The notes beneath the pieces are model-generated. The model had not been told where the DNA came from. It worked only from the letters and a program-made list of their open reading frames with translations, and did no database searches. A DNA stretch of 64,000 nt from assembly GCA_002310215.1 (NCBI GenBank), contig DBYR01000041.1, forward strand, positions 1 through 64,000, in the 5' to 3' direction. Both the position numbers and the translations under genes were made by a program. Positions 1 to 8,565 of the stretch are shown here, piece after piece (the first letter of the stretch is position 1; every line of letters begins with the position of its first letter). The stretch is from Bacteroidales bacterium UBA1181. Its GTDB lineage: Bacteria; Bacteroidota; Bacteroidia; Bacteroidales; Paludibacteraceae.

Positions 1-51
1 GACGACGCTCTTGGCAGACAGCTTCAAGATGCAGAATTACTCAGAAAATGA
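1..51 (+). CDS. C-terminal end of the gene before hipA (probable HipB-like antitoxin)
   Basis: Frame 1 is open from the window edge and ends at the TGA at 49-51, so only the last 16 codons are visible. Its stop overlaps the hipA start in an ATGA arrangement, which indicates translational coupling. In hipBA operons the gene directly before hipA is normally the Xre-family antitoxin HipB. That identity rests on position only, because no helix-turn-helix lies inside the visible part. Confidence 0.5.
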   Translation, partial: DDALGRQLQDAELLRK

Positions 52-1298
52 AAAGGATTACAGTTTACGCAGATTTTGATTTCCTAACCTCTCCCGAAGA
101 GATTGGAATATTAGGCTACGAACACGTTCGCGGCAAGGACCATTTTGTCTTTGAGTATTCGCGCCAGTGGCTGAAACAGCATGGCGGCATTCTGCTGAGT
201 GGTGACCTGATGAATGTCCCTTCGTTGCAACATCCTCGTGGCAATGATAATGTGTTCGGCTTTGTCAAGGATTCCTTTCCCGATCGCTGGGGACGTTTAT
301 TACTTGACCGTAGAGAGCGACTGACTGCTCAACAGGAAGGCAGACCGAAACGTATGCTTACTAATTACGACTACCTAATAGGGATTGAAGACTTTACGCG
401 CATGGGAGGCATACGTTACAAAGAGGAAGAAGGCGATAGCTATATTAACGCAAGGGATAAATATCTTGTTCCCCCTATTGAGAGTCTTCGCGCCCTGTGC
501 GATGCATGCCATGAGATTGAGTTGGCAGAGGAACGCAATGAACTACCAGAGCAACGTTGGCTCGACCAGTTGATTGCCCCTGGAACCTCGCTTGGCGGTG
601 CTCGCCCTAAGGCCAACGTGGTTGATACAGACGGGAAACTGTACGTAGCAAAGTTCCCTTCAAAAAAGGATTTGGAGAATACCGAGCTTATTGAGCACTT
701 CTCGCATCAACTTGCGGCCAAGGCTGGCATCAACGTGGCAAAGACGCGCACCATCAAGATTTCAAAGGACCGTGACCTGCTTCTTTCAGAACGCTTCGAT
801 AGAACAGCAGAAGGCCGTCGCATACACTTTGCTTCTGCTATGTCGTTGCTTGGTTTTGATGACGGTGCTGGCAGCAGCACAGGTAACGGCTATCTTGATA
901 TCGTTGATTTCATCCTTCGTGGGTGCACCGATGTGCGTCAGAATCTCCGTGAGCTCTATCGCCGAGTGGCATTCAACGTCATGTTCGGCAATACCGATGA
1001 CCATTTCCGTAATCACGGTTTCCTGCTAACTCAGAAAGGCTGGACGCTCTCTCCTGCATACGACATCAATCCAGGAGCCAAGTCACATCAATGCTTGCTC
1101 ATAGACTCATACACTGAAGAATCGGACATCAATGTCCTACTCTCTGCAAGCGAGAGCTACATGCTTGAACGCCAAGAAGCATCTGAGATTATAGAAGAGG
1201 TTCGCTCAGCCATCAAAGACTGGCGTAAAACCGTTACCGAACTGCAAATACCCCTCAAACTATTAGAATCAGATTCCATTCGTTGGGATGAATTATAA
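48..1298 (+). CDS. hipA: HipA-family serine/threonine kinase toxin
   Basis: This is a full-length HipA-like protein (416 aa). The first ~100 residues match the HipA N-terminal domain. Around residues 177-190 is the TSLGGARPKA loop that binds ATP in HipA kinases. The catalytic loop NTDDHFRN lies at about 315-322 and the metal-binding YDINP at about 338-342. HipA toxins phosphorylate translation factors such as aminoacyl-tRNA synthetases and cause growth arrest. The start overlaps the upstream stop (ATGA), so the two genes form a toxin-antitoxin operon. All key catalytic residues are present, so the kinase is probably active. The substrate cannot be told from sequence. Confidence 0.9.
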   Translation: MKRITVYADFDFLTSPEEIGILGYEHVRGKDHFVFEYSRQWLKQHGGILLSGDLMNVPSLQHPRGNDNVFGFVKDSFPDRWGRLLLDRRERLTAQQEGRPKRMLTNYDYLIGIEDFTRMGGIRYKEEEGDSYINARDKYLVPPIESLRALCDACHEIELAEERNELPEQRWLDQLIAPGTSLGGARPKANVVDTDGKLYVAKFPSKKDLENTELIEHFSHQLAAKAGINVAKTRTIKISKDRDLLLSERFDRTAEGRRIHFASAMSLLGFDDGAGSSTGNGYLDIVDFILRGCTDVRQNLRELYRRVAFNVMFGNTDDHFRNHGFLLTQKGWTLSPAYDINPGAKSHQCLLIDSYTEESDINVLLSASESYMLERQEASEIIEEVRSAIKDWRKTVTELQIPLKLLESDSIRWDEL

Positions 1299-1310
1299 AA
1301 AAGATAGTAT

Positions 1311-1378
1311 ATTCTGCATGTTTTTCGTGAAAAATGTGTAACTTTGTAGCAGAATTGAAAGATGTAACGAACAAAGAG
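1311..1378 (+). repeat. 68-bp direct repeat, left copy, flanking the retron
   Basis: 63 of 68 positions match the copy at 5132-5199 in the same orientation. The repeat contains the promoter-like box TAACTTTG and ends in ACAAAGAG. The two copies bracket the complete retron cassette (1419-4875). They could be a duplicated promoter region or the recombination scar of an insertion. Confidence 0.85.
1339..1346 (+). promoter_or_regulatory. Bacteroidetes -7 box (TAACTTTG) for the retron operon
   Basis: TAACTTTG fits the Bacteroidetes consensus TAnnTTTG and lies 72 bp before the start codon of the retron effector gene. The -33 element is weak: only a T-rich stretch is visible. The same box recurs at 5160-5167 in the right copy of the direct repeat. 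Confidence 0.5.
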
Positions 1379-1418
1379 TTCTCTTTGAAATCCAACAGAA
1401 TATACATTCGTACGATTT

Positions 1419-2627
1419 ATGGACTACAATCAAGCTATAGAAAGTATATGTTTCAAATTCGGTCATGCTGTGACAGAGTTTGATGTATTCCGCTGGCTCA
1501 GGAATTTCGATGAGAGCGAATGGGCTATGGCTTTGAATGTGCTTGATAAGGTGGTCTATTACTCGTCGGACAGTATTGATGAGATGCTAGAATATTACAT
1601 CCAGAAAATTATAGAGGCGCACCCTAACGAGCAAGTGTATATTTTGCCCTCTGGAAATATCGGGAAGAGTGGTCATGTTATGGCTTACCATGCCAAGAAG
1701 GTGATAGAGAAACTTGCATTGTCAAAAAAGACGTTGTCTTTGCTTAACTTGAAGAACTTAGGAAAGATCAAGAACAATGCTGTGATAGCTTTGCTGGATG
1801 ATTTCTCTGGTACGGGTGAATCTATCAAGAAGTTCTATGAGAAGAATGTGAAGGCTATCATCGACGGTAAGTCCATTACGATATGCGCATTGGCGGTGGC
1901 CTATATGAAGAAGGCTGCCGAGTATCTGTACAAGGAATGTGGTATTATTATATTTGGCACTCTGAACAAACCGGCTTTTGTAAGAAGAGGATCTGTGTTT
2001 GGCTACGAGAAGAACATGAAACAGGTTAGGGATTTCTGCTTTAAGAAAGGAGAAATGCTGTGCCCGAATTGGAAGAACGAAGATTTGAAGCCGTTGGGCT
2101 ATAAGAACAGCCAGGCTTTGGTTTGTTTTGAACATACCACACCCAACAATACCTTACCCATACTTTGGTATGAAATGAAAATCCCGGGAACAGACAAGAA
2201 GTGGAATTCCATATTTCCGAGGTTTGCTAATTCGAGGATAGAGCGTGGAAGGAGGCTTCGGATAAGTACTGGTTTCTGGTTATCCGCAATGCATAAGATT
2301 AAAATGCCTAATATTGACTGGAGCTTGCATCACACAACAGAGTCGCTAAGGCTTATCAGTATAGTTGCACAGAAGTATCACCATAGAAGTGACCTGTATA
2401 TAGCACAGGTGCTGGGCATCAATATGCAAGATTTGGAGGATATAGTCAAAATTGGAAAGGAGAAAGGCTTGATAAATGAGGCAGGAGGTTTGACACAAGA
2501 GGCCACAGCCATATACGAAGAGATAAGAAAGAGAGACAGAATACTAGAACGTAACATACAAAAACAGATATCAAAGCAAAATGTCAATAGTGTTTATGTA
2601 CCCAAATCGTTCCGAGGGATTTCCTAA
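1419..2627 (+). CDS. Retron effector: phosphoribosyltransferase-like domain plus winged helix
   Basis: The 402-aa protein has a PRPP-loop signature, LLDDFSGTGES, at about residues 125-135. This is typical of type I phosphoribosyltransferase folds, with two acidic residues then a G/T/S-rich turn. The last ~100 residues look like a winged helix, with a recognition segment around SDLYIAQVLGINMQDLEDI. A PRTase coupled to a winged helix, encoded directly before an msr-msd RNA and a reverse transcriptase, is the known effector arrangement of type III retrons. The retron RNA/DNA complex presumably keeps it inactive until phage interference. Its stop codon sits at the first base of the retron RNA, and its 3' end forms part of the extended a1 repeat. 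Target unknown. Confidence 0.8.
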   Translation: MDYNQAIESICFKFGHAVTEFDVFRWLRNFDESEWAMALNVLDKVVYYSSDSIDEMLEYYIQKIIEAHPNEQVYILPSGNIGKSGHVMAYHAKKVIEKLALSKKTLSLLNLKNLGKIKNNAVIALLDDFSGTGESIKKFYEKNVKAIIDGKSITICALAVAYMKKAAEYLYKECGIIIFGTLNKPAFVRRGSVFGYEKNMKQVRDFCFKKGEMLCPNWKNEDLKPLGYKNSQALVCFEHTTPNNTLPILWYEMKIPGTDKKWNSIFPRFANSRIERGRRLRISTGFWLSAMHKIKMPNIDWSLHHTTESLRLISIVAQKYHHRSDLYIAQVLGINMQDLEDIVKIGKEKGLINEAGGLTQEATAIYEEIRKRDRILERNIQKQISKQNVNSVYVPKSFRGIS

Positions 2628-2813
2628 GTTCTTAGGATTAGCACTGTCTGCGAAAGCAGAAGCCTGCGCCCGTTTGGTGCAGACGAGTTAAAGCCACTTT
2701 ACATGATTATTATGTCATACCCCTTCGCTACGCTCGAAGCATGACATAATAGTCGCCGATTACGGCGATGAAGTTTTGAGTAAGACAAAGAACTATGGGA
2801 TTCCCGAGGAACG
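2608..2813 (+). repeat. Extended a1/a2 inverted repeat of the retron
   Basis: Bases 2608-2633 and 2788-2813 are inverted repeats (20 of 26 pairs), with an uninterrupted AGTTCTT/AAGAACT core at 2627-2633 and 2788-2794. The arms reach into the 3' end of the effector gene and the 5' end of the reverse transcriptase gene. They therefore close the retron RNA with a stem longer than the intergenic space. Confidence 0.75.
2627..2794 (+). ncRNA. Retron msr-msd non-coding RNA
   Basis: The 167-nt gap between effector and reverse transcriptase folds as expected for a retron. After a1 comes TTAGC, whose G near 2641 is the likely branching base. Two msr hairpins follow: TCTGC-GAAA-GCAGA at 2647-2660 and a CTGC/GCAG stem near 2664-2684. 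The msd is a long hairpin, with arms 2705-2718 and 2741-2754 pairing at 13 of 14 positions and an inner CTTCG/CGAAG stem. A TCGCCG-ATTA-CGGCGA hairpin (2753-2768) precedes a2. Together with the adjacent reverse transcriptase this is strong support. Exact msDNA ends are not visible. Confidence 0.85.
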
Positions 2814-3892
2814 ATTATTTAACAGCTGCTAGAGCACAGAACCACTCAGATGATTTTATATCTGAGACTCTGAGTTATGCAGATGGATTAGATTGCAAAG
2901 GATTGCCGGTTATTTTTGACCAGCATCACTTGTCATACTTATTGTATATGGAGCATCGGGAGTTGAAGCAATTTGTAAGGTCTGCCTCTGGCTACTATAA
3001 ATACTTCGCCATTAAGAAACGACACGGCGGCTTGCGAAGAATAATGTCGCCCTATAGTGAGTTAAGGGATGTCCAGACATGGATTAAAGAAAATATTCTG
3101 GACAAGATAGAGCAGCCAATCTATGTGACAGCTTTTGCAAAAGGCAGAACTATTATGGAGAATGCCAGGATGCATGAGGGGCGGAAGTATATATTGAAAG
3201 TGGATATTGCCAACTTCTTTGAGTCTATCGGTGTAAGACAGGTGTATGTGGCTTTCAAAAAGATGGGGTATGATAAGGGCGTTGCGGCTTGGCTGGCAAA
3301 CCTTTGTACGGCCAAAATTGATGACTACAAGTATGAACAGCTTGAAGATCAAGAGGAAATTCAGAAACTATTTGATGATCTGTATCATAAATCAGAGCCG
3401 TTCTTAGTGCAGGGCGCTCCCACAAGCCCAGGGTTGGCCAATATTATTTGTAATAGAATGGATAAACGTATGATGGGATTGGCTAACAAACATGGGTTTA
3501 ACTACTCGCGTTATGCTGATGATATGACCTTTTCTGCTGATGAAAAGGATAGATTACCTAAAGTGGGTTTGATAAGGAAGATAGTTGAAACAGAAGGCTT
3601 CCGATTGAAGGATGAGAAAACTGAATTGCTCCATGAGGGCAATCGTCAGATAGTGACTGGATTACTTGTAGATGACCATGTGAGAGTGCCAGGTAGTTAC
3701 AAGAAAGATATCAAACGACATATACATTTCTGTTTGAAATATGGTGGACGTGAACATTTTCACAGGATTGCTCCAGGTAAAGCTTATGGAAAAGAATGGC
3801 TAGCAGGAAGGATTAGATATGTTCATTCTGTAGAGCCAGAGACAGCAAAGAAGTTATGGGCGGAGTTTGAGAAGATAGATTGGGGGTATTGA
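2795..3892 (+). CDS. Retron reverse transcriptase
   Basis: A 365-aa reverse transcriptase. It has the first catalytic Asp in KVDIANFFESIG (about residues 136-146), QGAPTSPGLAN (about 205-215) and the catalytic YADD at about 240-243. The retron-type VTG motif (region Y) is at about 287. I do not see an obvious NAxxH region X. The length is typical of retron RTs, and no maturase or endonuclease domain is attached, which argues against a group II intron. The gene starts right after a2 of the msr-msd RNA. It should reverse-transcribe the msd from the priming guanosine and stay bound to the product. Confidence 0.9.
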   Translation: MGFPRNDYLTAARAQNHSDDFISETLSYADGLDCKGLPVIFDQHHLSYLLYMEHRELKQFVRSASGYYKYFAIKKRHGGLRRIMSPYSELRDVQTWIKENILDKIEQPIYVTAFAKGRTIMENARMHEGRKYILKVDIANFFESIGVRQVYVAFKKMGYDKGVAAWLANLCTAKIDDYKYEQLEDQEEIQKLFDDLYHKSEPFLVQGAPTSPGLANIICNRMDKRMMGLANKHGFNYSRYADDMTFSADEKDRLPKVGLIRKIVETEGFRLKDEKTELLHEGNRQIVTGLLVDDHVRVPGSYKKDIKRHIHFCLKYGGREHFHRIAPGKAYGKEWLAGRIRYVHSVEPETAKKLWAEFEKIDWGY

Positions 3893-3894
3893 TA

Positions 3895-4875
3895 ATGAGA
3901 CAACATTATATTCCGAGGTGTTATTTGAAACGATTCTCTGATAATGAGAGGAGTATTCATACTTACGATAAGATACATTGTAAGAAATACAATGCATCGC
4001 TAATGTCGGTATGCTGTGAGGATGATTTGTACACCATGTCGGAAGAGTATGTCAAAGAAAGTAATGAGAGAGGGGATGGCGTGATAAACCGTTTTACTTT
4101 AGAGACGGATCATTTTGCTCATGGTGTTGAGCCGTTATATGCTCAGTTCTTGTCACAGGTTGATGGGATTAAGGAAGATTGGGTGACAGGGAAAGGCCAT
4201 TATCGACTTCAATTCCTTGAAAAACGGGAATTTGCTCTGCATATACTAACTCAGTATTTTCGAATGCCGCAGATTGGCGATGTTATAGTAGATGACTACA
4301 TCAGGATGGAACGTGCTAGTATTGACATGATAAAGGAGATAATGGCAGTGCAGACTGGTAATGAGGATTTTCGGAAGTTGGAAGTAGGTGTTAAATGTGA
4401 AAAGCCTGCGCTTCATGCTAATCTGTCTTATCTAGATAATGAAACATTGATGACTTTCGCCAATGCAATTGCTAACAATATCTTTGTGTTCAGGATAAGC
4501 AAGAAAAACGACTTCTATACTTCTGATTTTCCAATTGTGGTTTCGCCGCACGTGAAAAATGTAAGCCCTATGTATATGGGGTTAGCACAATATGGAGGTG
4601 AATTAACGATGCCGCTGTCCCCCGGCCTTGCACTATCAATATATGACAGAGCATATTTTAAGGATAAAGTGGAATTGGATGGCGCCTTTGTAGAGGCCAG
4701 CGATAAAGAAGTTCGGAGGCAGAACTTCCTAAGATATATGTATGCAACCCAGCATGTCTTTAGTTACAAAAATGATTTCTCGCTTATTGATTTCGTATAC
4801 AATATTGATGGAAAGCACCCATTTTGGAAACCAAATCATAAGACTGAGATTGTAAGTGGAATAGGAAAGTATTGA
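3895..4875 (+). CDS. DUF4238 family protein, third gene of the retron operon
   Basis: The N-terminus MRQHYIPRCYLKRFS is the signature of the DUF4238 family (QHYxPxxYLxxF). The family has no assigned function but is frequent near mobile and defence genes. The ATG at 3895, 2 bp after the RT stop, is preferred over a TTG at 3880 that would overlap the RT. The protein is 326 aa. A mid-region segment around FYTSDFPIVVSP matches the family's second conserved block. The tight spacing implies co-transcription, so it may be an additional effector or regulator. A dedicated retron function is inference. Confidence 0.7.
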   Translation: MRQHYIPRCYLKRFSDNERSIHTYDKIHCKKYNASLMSVCCEDDLYTMSEEYVKESNERGDGVINRFTLETDHFAHGVEPLYAQFLSQVDGIKEDWVTGKGHYRLQFLEKREFALHILTQYFRMPQIGDVIVDDYIRMERASIDMIKEIMAVQTGNEDFRKLEVGVKCEKPALHANLSYLDNETLMTFANAIANNIFVFRISKKNDFYTSDFPIVVSPHVKNVSPMYMGLAQYGGELTMPLSPGLALSIYDRAYFKDKVELDGAFVEASDKEVRRQNFLRYMYATQHVFSYKNDFSLIDFVYNIDGKHPFWKPNHKTEIVSGIGKY

Positions 4876-4917
4876 TATGAAGCCTAGGAAGAGTTATATA
4901 TACTTGAAAACTAAGAC

Positions 4918-4971
4918 ATGTATTATGCAAAAGTATATCATGTTATGATAGGTGCTCCTTCGGATATATAA
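4918..4971 (+). pseudogene. N-terminal remnant of an APSDI-type (DUF4062-like) gene
   Basis: The 17 codons before a TAA read MYYAKVYHVMIGAPSDI. This closely resembles the start of DUF4062/TIR-like proteins (KVxxVMIxAPSDIxxE) found in defence genes. Nothing recognisable continues in any frame, so the gene seems truncated here. It lies between the retron and the right direct repeat, which fits a region of repeated insertion and decay. Confidence 0.4.
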
Positions 4972-5131
4972 AGAAAAATAGTTTTGGGAAGAAAATAGGG
5001 ATGTGGTGTCTCTAGACGCGACTTAAAGAAAAAAAAACAGAAAGATGATACGACGCATATTCCATGGTCAGGAAGTCACTTAGGTGGCTTATTCATAGAG
5101 AATATTAAAATTCGGATTCAAAAAGTTACAC
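4972..5131. other. Gene-free stretch after the retron
   Basis: Between the decayed fragment and the direct repeat I see no ORF with family resemblance and no clear terminator. The stretch is A-rich and looks like degraded coding sequence. Confidence 0.4.
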
Positions 5132-5199
5132 ATTCTGCACGTTTTTCGTAAAAAATGTGTAACTTTGCAGCAGAATTGAAACATGTAGCGAACAAAGAG
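5132..5199 (+). repeat. 68-bp direct repeat, right copy
   Basis: Partner of 1311-1378 with five substitutions. It carries the same TAACTTTG box (5160-5167), which lies 255 bp before ogt. The 222 bp between the repeat and ogt contain no recognisable gene. Confidence 0.85.
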
Positions 5200-5421
5200 A
5201 AATTCGTTGATATCCAGTGGGATAATACATTCTAGCGAGCATTTCTCAAGTCGAGCAAAAAGGCGCGGTACAAGTCAAATCGACAAAGTGCTTATTATCA
5301 AGCATTTGCACTTTCGCTTACTTTCGAAATACTTTCGAAAATTGGTCGTGTACCGATTAAATACGTAGAACGCCGATATTTTCGTTGATTTCAGTTGGTG
5401 CGTGGGAAAGTAGATTCTGCT

Positions 5422-5958
5422 ATGGATTATACAGCACACTACGAATCGCCACTGGGTGGCATCACACTTGGCTCAGACGGTAAGGCACTCATCGGACTAT
5501 GGTTCGACGGGCAAAAGTATTTCGCTGATACTATAGGCAAAGAACATAAGGAACAACAAGACCTCGCAGTCTTCGACTGTGCACGTCGCTGGCTAGACAT
5601 CTATTTTACGGGAAAGGCTCCCGACTTCACACCATCCCTGCTGATGCGCACGACTACCTTCCGTCGCAGAGTATGGGAGGTGATGCTCAAAATACCGTTC
5701 GGTAAAACAATGACATACGGCGACATCTCGCATATTATCGCCAAGGAGCGAGGTCTAACGAGCATGTCAGCCCAAGCCGTGGGCGGTGCAGTAGGCCACA
5801 ACAGCATCTCACTCATCATTCCCTGCCACCGCGTGATAGGCACTAATGGCTCCCTGACAGGCTATGCAGGTGGTATAGACAAAAAGGTGCAGCTTTTGCA
5901 GATGGAAGGTGCATTGATGCATGATTTGTTTGTTCCGACAAAAGAAACGGTCTTGTAA
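5422..5958 (+). CDS. ogt: Methylated-DNA--[protein]-cysteine S-methyltransferase
   Basis: The suicide alkyltransferase removes O6-alkyl groups from guanine onto its own cysteine. The active-site PCHRV motif is at about residues 133-137, followed by the family's GxLxGYAGG segment. The DNA-binding FRRxVWE...IPFGKTMTYGDI block lies before it. The ATG at 5422 gives 178 aa, the usual Ogt length. An upstream TTG would add nine residues without family support. Confidence 0.93.
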   Translation: MDYTAHYESPLGGITLGSDGKALIGLWFDGQKYFADTIGKEHKEQQDLAVFDCARRWLDIYFTGKAPDFTPSLLMRTTTFRRRVWEVMLKIPFGKTMTYGDISHIIAKERGLTSMSAQAVGGAVGHNSISLIIPCHRVIGTNGSLTGYAGGIDKKVQLLQMEGALMHDLFVPTKETVL

Positions 5959-6162
5959 ATTGCCAGCTTGATGCAGAACGATACAAGGAAAGGAGATTTT
6001 CCTTTATCCAATCTGCTCAATAATTACCGATTCTTGCCAATTTTCTGTCCCTCAGGCGTCCCTCTGCATAACTTTTTCCCTCAAAAATAATGTTATGTCG
6101 TTGACTATCACCGAGTCATATTTACAGATATTAAATTCTGTATCAGAAAATAGACTGATTTT

Positions 6163-6669
6163 TCATAAAAAAGGATAGGTTAGTACAATAAATGGTAAAA
6201 TAAAAGTAGTAAGTGTAAATGTGATTGCTATGATTTTTAGTGGCAGAGATTTAGCTTTTTCAATTAAGAAAGCGCAGAGAATGAAATATGCACTGTTTGC
6301 TAACAACAAAAGGAAAATCATCATGTTGAATCCAATTAACAGGCAATTGAATGCAAAAGATATTGTCATGACAATGGCTATTCCGTAACATAAGGCTTTA
6401 AGTGGACGAAGATTTGTGATCAGAGCAATCAATATTGTCCAAATAATAAATGCGCCAAACATCGCAAACATCATTAAAAATCCTCCGCCAAGGGCATCAC
6501 CATCGGACGGAAATTTTGCTATTATTCCAATGACAAAACTTGGTATTACAGAAAGTGAAAATGATGTAGCTAACGCAGCAAATGCCAATTTACGCTTTGT
6601 AAAATTGAAGTTCGTAACAAAGCCATAGACTAAAAAAGCTATAAATGCCAGTAAGAAGATTGTTTCCAT
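6163..6669 (-). CDS. Small integral membrane protein, unknown
   Basis: The 168-aa protein is almost entirely hydrophobic, with about five predicted membrane helices separated by short polar turns (NFNFTKRKLA, IAKFPSDGDAL, ITNLRPLK). No recognised family. It lies 31 bp downstream of the 231-aa gene on the same strand, so the two may be co-transcribed. Confidence 0.6.
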   Translation of the reverse strand: METIFLLAFIAFLVYGFVTNFNFTKRKLAFAALATSFSLSVIPSFVIGIIAKFPSDGDALGGGFLMMFAMFGAFIIWTILIALITNLRPLKALCYGIAIVMTISFAFNCLLIGFNMMIFLLLLANSAYFILCAFLIEKAKSLPLKIIAITFTLTTFILPFIVLTYPFL

Positions 6670-6700
6670 AAGCGATGTCTGCTATTTTCAAAGGCTGACA

Positions 6701-7396
6701 CTACCTGCATTTCGACTCATGAATTTGTAGTTCATATCCATAAACCTTATCCTTAAAAATTGCAAAATCATTGTAAAGAGCATCTTTGGAAGGATGTATG
6801 TTTTCATGATATTGATAAAGAATATTATTCACCTTACTTTCTATTGACTGATTTGACCTAAGGATATTAACGCGAGGTTTACGGATATAACTCACGAATT
6901 TATTATCATGCTCCACAAGCAGAGGCGATTCATGGTCAACGCCAGTTGCATCATAACACCTAAACAATTCAGCACAAGCCAACGGCCCATTTAAAGTTTC
7001 AATGCCATCCACACTGATTAGTTTTCGAATTAGAATGCCTCCAAAACATGCACTATCATCCAACACATACTTTTCGACATCCTTTCCTTTCCCATTAGGT
7101 CTAAGCTCACGTTTAATATTACTATCAAAATTCAAGTCAATTCCACCGAAGCCATTAACATACCAACGCAATGGTTTTGAAATACGTGGATGAGTAATTA
7201 TATCACGATGATTCTTATTGTAAAAGTAAAATTCAATCTCTTTAAAGAGACAGTTCTTCCCATCCTTTTGAATAACAAAACTTTCAAACAGCATCTTTGC
7301 TATTTGTTCAAAACGAGACTCAATGTCAGATGTATTCATATTGGCACCAAGTCTCATTAAATCACGAAGCTGCGCCGTGGTATTTTTATTTAGCAT
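6701..7396 (-). CDS. Uncharacterised protein with a 3-methyladenine-glycosylase-like pattern
   Basis: 231 aa, soluble. The order of motifs loosely recalls the AAG/Mpg DNA glycosylase fold. A hydrophobic start (IAKMLFESFVI) is followed by an acidic IEFYFY segment where Mpg has its catalytic E-x-E-x-Y, then YVNGFGGIDLNF, then GGILIRKL where Mpg has AVLIRAL, and then a GPLACAEL segment. This is pattern resemblance only, and the R-x-M-F-G-P-P block is missing. It could be a distant glycosylase or an unrelated family. Confidence 0.55.
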   Translation of the reverse strand: MLNKNTTAQLRDLMRLGANMNTSDIESRFEQIAKMLFESFVIQKDGKNCLFKEIEFYFYNKNHRDIITHPRISKPLRWYVNGFGGIDLNFDSNIKRELRPNGKGKDVEKYVLDDSACFGGILIRKLISVDGIETLNGPLACAELFRCYDATGVDHESPLLVEHDNKFVSYIRKPRVNILRSNQSIESKVNNILYQYHENIHPSKDALYNDFAIFKDKVYGYELQIHESKCR

Positions 7397-7447
7397 AACT
7401 TTGTCTTTTAAACATTCTCTAATTCCTCAGATTTACGGAAAAATCAC

Positions 7448-8515
7448 TCACTGCACCACAAACACCCTCCAACTACCACCTTTCTCTCCCCGCTCCACAA
7501 ACTTTTTCTGAATCAATTGATCCAGCAGTTTCTGTATGGCAACGATGCTGATGCCTGTCACCACCTTCATGTCTGCTAAAGTCAGTGTAGGCTCTGTGCG
7601 CATAGCATTCAGGATCTTCGTATAGCTGGGTGTGCGGAATGCTATCCGTTCACCGTCGTACCACCACACGTTTTCATCTTTCTCACTCACAAACAGCACA
7701 TCATTGTAAACCTCCGTAGCCACCAGCTCATTAAAGTACTTTAGGAACGGACGAATATCCTTGATGTCCGCATGTGCGCCATCGCTTGGAACTGGACCAA
7801 CCTCTAAATCCGCCAGATGGAGAGCCTCCAGATACTCTCTCTTATTACGGCTACGGACCACTATCATTGGATAGTCGTGGCGTGTCAGGATGAAGTTCAT
7901 CATCAAACGGGCTATACGACCGTTCCCGTCCTCAAACGGGTGGATGCGAATATACCTATAGTGGAACAATGCCGCCAATTCCACAGGAGAGAGTTTTCCT
8001 TCCTGCTCTGCCTTGTTATACCAGTCCACCAAGTCCGTCATCAAGCCAGGAGTTTCCGCTGGCGAAGCATATTCGAACCGGTCCCCATAACGAGTGATGA
8101 CGCTGTTAGGACGTGTCTTATATTGCCCCGCATGAATCACATAACTAGTCTGCATGCCTCCCGGAAGTTCACGATAGACGGTATAGTCCTCACGAAGCAG
8201 TGTCTTATGCAACGTGCGGATAAAGTTCTGTGTCAGAGGCAACTTCTTCACCGCAGCCTCTTCGGTCATCATCCGCAAACCCACGTTACTCGCAGTCATT
8301 TCCTGTACGTCCCGCACATCAGCCTCCCCTATCACCTTGCCAAAGAGCAACAAGATTTCTGTCTGCCCATAAGTCAACGTGTTACCTTCAATGTGGTTGC
8401 TGTTGTAATTGAAATCCACAGTGAAACGGCGACTCAACCTATCCCTATCTTTCTCCGATAGTGGCTGTAAATCTTGCCATGCTGCCAATGCCTTCTTTAC
8501 ATTAAGATATCTCAT
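7448..8515 (-). CDS. Fic family protein (AMPylase-type) with C-terminal HTH
   Basis: The 355-aa protein has a Fic N-terminal segment with NSNHIEGNT, resembling the inhibitory S/TxxxE(G/N) helix. The catalytic motif HPFEDGNGRIAR is at about residues 192-203, with the essential His, acidic residue and Gly-Asn-Gly-Arg all intact. A C-terminal winged-helix-like segment follows (TLADMKVVTGISIVAIQKLLDQL). Fic enzymes transfer AMP to protein hydroxyls. This architecture is common in Bacteroidetes and the target is unknown. Divergent from the 270-aa gene at 8711. Confidence 0.88.
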   Translation of the reverse strand: MRYLNVKKALAAWQDLQPLSEKDRDRLSRRFTVDFNYNSNHIEGNTLTYGQTEILLLFGKVIGEADVRDVQEMTASNVGLRMMTEEAAVKKLPLTQNFIRTLHKTLLREDYTVYRELPGGMQTSYVIHAGQYKTRPNSVITRYGDRFEYASPAETPGLMTDLVDWYNKAEQEGKLSPVELAALFHYRYIRIHPFEDGNGRIARLMMNFILTRHDYPMIVVRSRNKREYLEALHLADLEVGPVPSDGAHADIKDIRPFLKYFNELVATEVYNDVLFVSEKDENVWWYDGERIAFRTPSYTKILNAMRTEPTLTLADMKVVTGISIVAIQKLLDQLIQKKFVERGEKGGSWRVFVVQ

Positions 8516-8565
8516 ACGAATGCAGATGTTTCAAATGACGTCGTAAAGATACAAAAAAGTTTCGA

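Noticed and set aside
2795..3892. Group II intron or diversity-generating reverse transcriptase
   Set aside because: There is no maturase or endonuclease domain, no intron RNA domains, and no template/variable repeat pair. The adjacent msr-msd structure and effector fit a retron.
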